Shown in pieces: positions 59,570 through 64,000 of a stretch of 64,000 nt of DNA. The stretch's first letter is position 1. Each line of letters starts with the position of its first letter. This DNA is from Isoetes taiwanensis. Lineage: Eukaryota; Streptophyta; Lycopodiopsida; Isoetales; Isoetaceae. The notes under the pieces were generated by a model, which was given only the letters and a program-made list of their open reading frames with translations, did no database searches and was not told the DNA's origin. The stretch lies in contig JAJEKV010000017.1 of the NCBI GenBank assembly GCA_021234155.1, positions 20,703,559-20,767,558 on the forward strand, written 5' to 3'. The translations under genes were made by a program, and so were the position numbers.

Positions 59570-60920
59570 TATGATGCTCCCCGAACCTATATGATGCTCC
59601 CATCATTTAAATACAGGAAATTCCTCTCTTATGGCAACTACATCACCATGGAAAGTCCCCGTCTAACTTTCGGACCACTTGTGATGGCCAAGTGTATTTG
59701 GGTGAAGGACAGAGGTGTCATTCGTCCCACGCCTTCTATGGGAATCCTACACAATGGAAGCGTACATACATGTTAGCACCTAGCAATCACATACGAAATA
59801 CTATACCACTATGAAGAGTGGTCCATCCATCATCATACAAGTAACAATATAATGACAATATAACATATAAGAAATGCCTCTAGATTGGAACATGCTATGG
59901 CGTGATTATAGCCTTTCGGAGACGCAATCTCATGGAATCACCTTATGAGACTACTCCGGGTTACTTCTCCCTGGTCCGATGAGGCAGGCTAGGGAGGCGT
60001 CCCCTCCCCGGGCATAATAAATCCCAAGAGCATGCTAGAGGATATGTGCGCATCAGTGCCCCCGCATCCCGTATCGGCTTAACCCCTAAATCTAAAGGCG
60101 ACTCCCTTTGCGCTGTTTGAACCCACGACATCCCTATGAAGCCGCATTATCCTGCGACCCAGGGGGTGTCAGACCCATACCCGGCACCTTCAGTGACCTA
60201 TAAGCCTAACACACTATAGGAATCTGGTAGCGTGGCCATTTCACCATCATACCCATTATTTGATGCTGAATCACAACATAGTATCAACAGCCAGGTGGGC
60301 TCTTGTGCACATGCCGCATCTAATGGGATTTAGGGGGTTCTAGCTAGGAGCATATCTAATCCCAGATGGCCTTTAGGTCTCTACCCTCCTTTTACTCATA
60401 CAACACAGAAGGAACAGAAAGAAAACTATCACAACATATACATTCAATCCATCTCTCAAATAGAACATGAAATAGAGATTAATCATCCATCTAAACAACC
60501 AAGGGTTAATCTTTATCTAGAATCTCAAGCTAACTAAGCCTACTAATCGGTATCTGAGCTAGATCCTCCCATCTCTCAGGTTCTCCATGTCCTGCTGGTT
60601 GAATAAGCTCCTTCTCCTTCCAACTGTCCCCCAAATCGAATTGGAGCAAATCCCAATTTAGGTATCCCAAGTTAGCAACTCTCCTTTGCCCAATCGATTT
60701 GGACCAACTGTCAATGCTAAATTAGTATTTTAGCCTTTTTAATATTAGGTTAAGCCCTAAATTTGAATTAGGGTTTAGGGTTAGATTTCCACCCTAATAA
60801 CTAATGAGTTAACATAGCTAACCTTATTAGCTTATAAATAATTACTGCACCATTAATTATTCTTAGTGACATGTCACGTATTTATACCTAAAAAGGCATA
60901 TAAATACGTGGAACGTCACA
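59570..60920 (-). repeat. 5' LTR of the second LTR element
   Basis: A 1.35-kb LTR ending GAACGTCACA at 60920. The outer part (about 60050-60920) lacks a partner in the left LTR. Confidence 0.75.
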
Positions 60921-61060
60921 AGGAGTATAGTCTATAGTTTTCAAGAATTGTCATTTTCAAATCAATTTTAAATTCCCATGGAACCCCTTGTTAATTGTGC
61001 TATATATTCTTTCAAAGCACAAGCTTAATAGTAACATCCATGATTTTAATAACATAGCTT

Positions 61061-62208
61061 TTATGCTACTTTGATTCTCGAGTATAACAAATAGACCGAT
61101 GCTAGGCGATATACTTCAATTGAAGAGGCAGTGTTATCCTCATTAATGATGAGCTGACACTTGTGAATACCATATTTAGAAGAATGAGAAAGCCATCTCA
61201 AATGTCCAGGAATATTTGCTGCTAGCATATCCAAATACGTAAGTAGCAGTGGCCTGTCTCGAAGTAAGAACTTAAATTTATGGAGCTCATGAAATTCTTT
61301 CTCTATCCCTTCGGCCTTTTGACATGACAATGCTAATGCATCCTTTAGACTAGAATTTGATGTTTCTTGTAGAATGGATACCACATTCCATAAAAGCCCT
61401 TCATCTTCTTGGAAAGAAAAGATCATTGGTAAGAATCATATGGTCCATCATGAGGTTGTGAAGGTTTTAAAAAGATTTTTCATTCCATAGATCGTCTTCT
61501 ATATCCAATCCAAGAGCTATGTGTATCAGAGGAAAAGTTGGAAGGCCTCCTAGGACTTTTCGATGGATATTTGTATAGATGGAAACATTGGGCTAGGGAA
61601 GATGGAATAACTTTAAGTTGCTTATGCTCATCCAGGTCCTTGAAAGTACATTGTCATACCATCTATGAAACGCTTCCATTGGAGGGGTAAGTAGTGTCTT
61701 CATGTAATTCATGACATATATCATTCCATCCTTGAAGTATGGGAAATGACTTTAAGTGCAATTTAGAGGCTTTTCCATTCATGACATCAATGATATGGTG
61801 AAATATTTCTTGGCGAGAAACATATTCTTCATTGAGAACCTCTTTAGAGTTATCCATCAAGTCATCTAAGAAGACAACGAAGATGAAGAACTTAACACAG
61901 TGGATGACAATATTGACATCCCCAGCAAAAATCATAGAGGCGACAAGGAAGGGCAAATCAGCAGTTTCAAGCTGCGGAATGGTGATATAACTCATGAGCC
62001 AAGCATGTGCTTCATGGCGAATGAAGTCGATTCTAGGATTACATTTGAGAGGCAACTTAGACTTGATCTTAAGTTCGACAGAATGATTTTGCACTTGTGA
62101 TGATATGCGCAACGAAGCGCGCGGTATGGAAAATGTGGTATTCGATTTCTTGGGAAGGGATGCAGCAAGAGATGTTATGCTTGGGTGGAGAAAAATACTA
62201 GCAGCCAT
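61061..62208 (-). pseudogene. Microbial-type terpene synthase-like (MTPSL) gene with multiple frameshifts
   Basis: From ATG 62208 a 181-codon frame begins with MAASIFLHPSITSLAASLPK, transit-peptide-like. It passes RHEAHAWLMSY and reaches FLDDLMDN, the aspartate-rich DDxxD metal site, then LQGWNDICHELHED. The frame shifts near 61690 (PPMEAFHRWYDNVLSRT), 61650 (DEHKQLKVIPSS), 61530 (HIALGLDIEDDLWNEK) and again before the last frame (61426-61061, SFQEDEGLLWNVVSILQE, NIPGHLRWLSHSSKYG). At about 61425 the second metal site NDxxSxxxE is split: TNDL is in one frame and FSFQED in the next, consistent with one lost base. The family cyclises prenyl diphosphates to mono- or sesquiterpenes in non-seed plants. 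As written no full enzyme is made; single-base sequencing errors are an alternative. Confidence 0.82.
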
Positions 62209-62247
62209 AGCTATCTATGATATGCTCCTTGATAGAGCGTATCATAC

Positions 62248-62255
62248 TATATATA
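62248..62255 (-). promoter_or_regulatory. TATA box upstream of the terpene synthase-like gene
   Basis: TATATATA about 40-47 bp before the start codon on the minus strand, within TTTATATATAGTATG. Confidence 0.5.
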
Positions 62256-63464
62256 AAGGGCATTAGGATGTAGAGGTTTGAGATCGCCCTATCCACGCAT
62301 GCCCATGGATGACATGCATCACGAAACCGTGAATTGAACAAGATAAGAAGGGAAAAAACTAATTAGATTGTCAAAATGAACACTAGCTAAAGATAATGAA
62401 GGAAAAACTAAGGCATAGTTAGAAATTGTGAAATGTAATGTTAAAAAAACTAGATTTTCAAGGATGACGACGGCATAGTGTAGCAAGAATCGAAGAAAAC
62501 TCGATTTGAACTTTGACACAAATGCATCGTTGTAGTTGGCTTTCTACTAGTTGTTGCTGGCTTTCTAGTGATGCTTGCACCTGATGTTGCATAATGCGAG
62601 ACTCACTAGCAATCTTGACCCAAAAGTCTTAGTTTGCCACTTCAATATTCTAGGGTGGAAAGTCTTTAGCTATGGTTGTGTCCCATTCGGCAATCTTGAT
62701 CCAAAAGTCTTAGTTTGACATTTCTTCATTCGAGGGTGGAAAGTCTTTAGCTTGACTATGCAAATTTCAGCTTATGGACTCCGCCACTAACGTAGCTTTC
62801 TTTCTGGATTCCTCCTAAATCAGTTGAAGACTCTGCTTTATATTTCAACACCATAAAGTCAGCTGAGGACATTTTAGACATATCAGGATTGAAAAACAAG
62901 GGCCAGAATCTATGTTCTTTGAATATGACAGGCTCATATTAATTATATTTGCTCGATGAGCGAAATCTCTATCTTGCTCTGGTATTTCTTACGCTTTTTA
63001 TTTTGCAAGCATCTATTCTTATGTGGCTCCTGGAACTATAATAGCAGGTAGAAGATTACGTCGGGGACAGAGGGACTTCATTCATTTGATCCGTTTTGCG
63101 CTTTAGAAAAGGTTTCTCCATAGGAACAAAAAAATTCTAATTTCAAGGTGCAAGAAATGCTAATTTAAGTTCTAGATTACAATCTCTCCATGCTTTCGGG
63201 AGTAGGGTTCTCTCAAGCTTTTAAATGGTGGGAGTATGTTTTTGGACCTGGGAGGACAACCGCTTCTTGCCTATTTTCTGCCCGGGATTAGCGTCAGCTT
63301 CTCGTTCCTAATGTTTTTAATGTTTTGTAGTCAGTTAATTCGATAATCCAAAAATTGGGGCAGCTTTTTCTTTTATGATTTCACCATTTCTTGATGTTGT
63401 CCAGTCCTGCCTTAATCGCATCGATCTGAGCCATCGGATCGTCGTACAGGCGAGGGCGAGCCAT
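62256..63464. other. No recognisable gene
   Basis: The region contains a tandem duplication at 62609-62752 and near-repeats of TGGCTTTCTA at 62539 and 62562. No coding or RNA feature is evident. Confidence 0.5.
62609..62752. repeat. Tandem duplication, 81-bp unit
   Basis: GCAATCTTGACCCAAAAGTC and AGGGTGGAAAGTCTTTAGCT recur at 81 bp spacing, with about 90 percent agreement by eye. Confidence 0.88.
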
Positions 63465-63473
63465 TATATAAAG
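63465..63473 (+). promoter_or_regulatory. TATA box of a possible gene leaving the window
   Basis: TATATAAAG is preceded at about 63422 by GATCTGAGCCATCGGATCGT, a palindrome-like motif common upstream of plant housekeeping genes. An ATG in good context (CCATGGCT) follows at 63541. Confidence 0.5.
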
Positions 63474-63540
63474 GCTCTTCTCCATTCGGGACCGGTTATC
63501 GGCGTCTTCTCGGCGACCACGTTTTCCATTCGTTGCTTCC

Positions 63541-63762
63541 ATGGCTCTTCGTCAGAAGCCAGTTTCTTCTCAACTTTTACTGCTGGCTTCCTCCTCCACA
63601 TCGCTCACGGGCACATTCTGGCGAGTTCCCTCATCATTCTTTGGAAGATGCGGCTTGTTTCCCGCCGTCATCTTGGCGTCTTTTTCTCACCTTTTGATAC
63701 GGCGCGTTTACGGTTCTCTTGCTCTCACTGTGCTCATGGCTCTCTTTTTCTTTGCTTACTAA
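63541..63762 (+). CDS. Possible 5' coding exon, unidentified
   Basis: The frame starts MALRQKPVSSQLLLLASSST, serine- and leucine-rich like a plastid transit peptide, and stays open for 73 codons 68 bp downstream of a TATA box. The rest of the stretch to the window end is T-rich, as in a plant leader or first intron. No domain follows before the window ends, so the product is unknown. An overlapping frame at 63375-63788 begins upstream of the TATA box and is less likely. Confidence 0.3.
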   Translation: MALRQKPVSSQLLLLASSSTSLTGTFWRVPSSFFGRCGLFPAVILASFSHLLIRRVYGSLALTVLMALFFFAY

Positions 63763-64000
63763 CATACGAGGTTTTTAGCTTGGGTTAGATGCCTTCTAAT
63801 CATCCTCGGGTTAGAAGTAGCGCTTTAATGTTGGGCTTTGTTATTTCGCATTATGGGTTTTGGTTTGCTCATTTTTGCATTGGTTCTTTATTTGGGGCTT
63901 GGCTTATCTCGGTGACCATTTTTTGTAATGGTTCCTTTGTTGTTAATACGCTCTCTGAGCTCATCTTTTGGGTTTTCCTTCATAGCAATACGTAACTTGG

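Larger units (their letters stand above)
55660..60920 (-). mobile_element. Second LTR retrotransposon, no coding region recognised
   Basis: Direct repeats at 55660-about 56290 and 59570-60920 begin TGTGACGCTCC/TATGATGCTCC, and the right one ends GAACGTCACA, the same terminal pattern as the 2.7-16.0-kb element. Flanks AGGAA (55655-55659) and AGGAG (60921-60925) are a near-perfect 5-bp duplication. A primer-binding site on the minus strand puts the 5' LTR on the right. The internal 3.3 kb has no Gag or Pol domain, so the element is non-autonomous or eroded; the left LTR matches the right one only over its first 630 bp or so. LTR words such as GGGTTACATCTCCC and AGGCTGAAA are shared with the first element, indicating related families. 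Confidence 0.75.

Noticed and set aside
1-64000. CRISPR arrays, bacterial operons or phage genes
   Set aside because: No regularly spaced direct repeats with unique spacers, no operon-like gene packing, and introns plus plant gene families show a eukaryotic nuclear genome.

Overview
The window looks like nuclear DNA of a land plant. It is gene-poor, dominated by transposable elements, and contains few intact coding regions. The best taxon clue is a broken microbial-type terpene synthase (MTPSL) at 61.1-62.2 kb. That family is known from non-seed plants (liverworts, hornworts, lycophytes, ferns), so a non-seed plant is likely, though this rests on family distribution and not on a species match.

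Host genes I can support: a full-length two-exon cytochrome P450 (43.3-44.9 kb, minus), an intact 165-residue four-helix membrane protein (28.0-28.5 kb, minus), a ferredoxin-C2-like gene end present in two tandem partial copies (48.1 and 49.4 kb, plus), the MTPSL pseudogene, and pieces of an unidentified minus-strand locus split by a retrotransposon (2.5-2.7 kb and 16.0 kb). Sucrose synthase exon fragments occur in both arms of a large inverted repeat.

Layout: 1-2.7 kb, unidentified sequence with small repeats. 2.7-16.0 kb, one complete but frameshifted Ty3/gypsy element on the minus strand, with 1.7-kb LTRs, GAAGT target duplication, primer binding site, polypurine tract and an unusual 2.6-kb leader carrying four copies of a palindrome. 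16.9-21.0 kb, two convergent decayed genes: a transposase-like gene (plus) and an FCP1/NIF-phosphatase-like gene with a zinc finger (minus). 21.3-21.8 kb, foldback element. 22.2-27.2 kb, giant inverted repeat with captured sucrose synthase sequence. 28.8-31.5 kb, decayed LINE. 33.4-34.2 kb, second foldback element. 34.3-35.2 kb, poly(A)-ended retroelement piece. 38.0-41.5 kb, LINE. 43-45 kb, P450. 47.9-49.8 kb, duplicated ferredoxin sequence with an inserted LINE. 51.3-55.4 kb, L1-type LINE (minus). 55.7-60.9 kb, second LTR element. 61-62.2 kb, terpene synthase pseudogene. 63.4 kb to the end, a possible promoter and 5' end of a gene leaving the window.

The P450 and terpene synthase lie on the same strand about 16 kb apart; this could be a remnant of a terpenoid gene neighbourhood, but the space is filled with transposons and the link is inference. 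Many repeat copies differ from each other by short indels rather than substitutions, so some apparent frameshifts may be assembly or base-calling errors rather than true decay.
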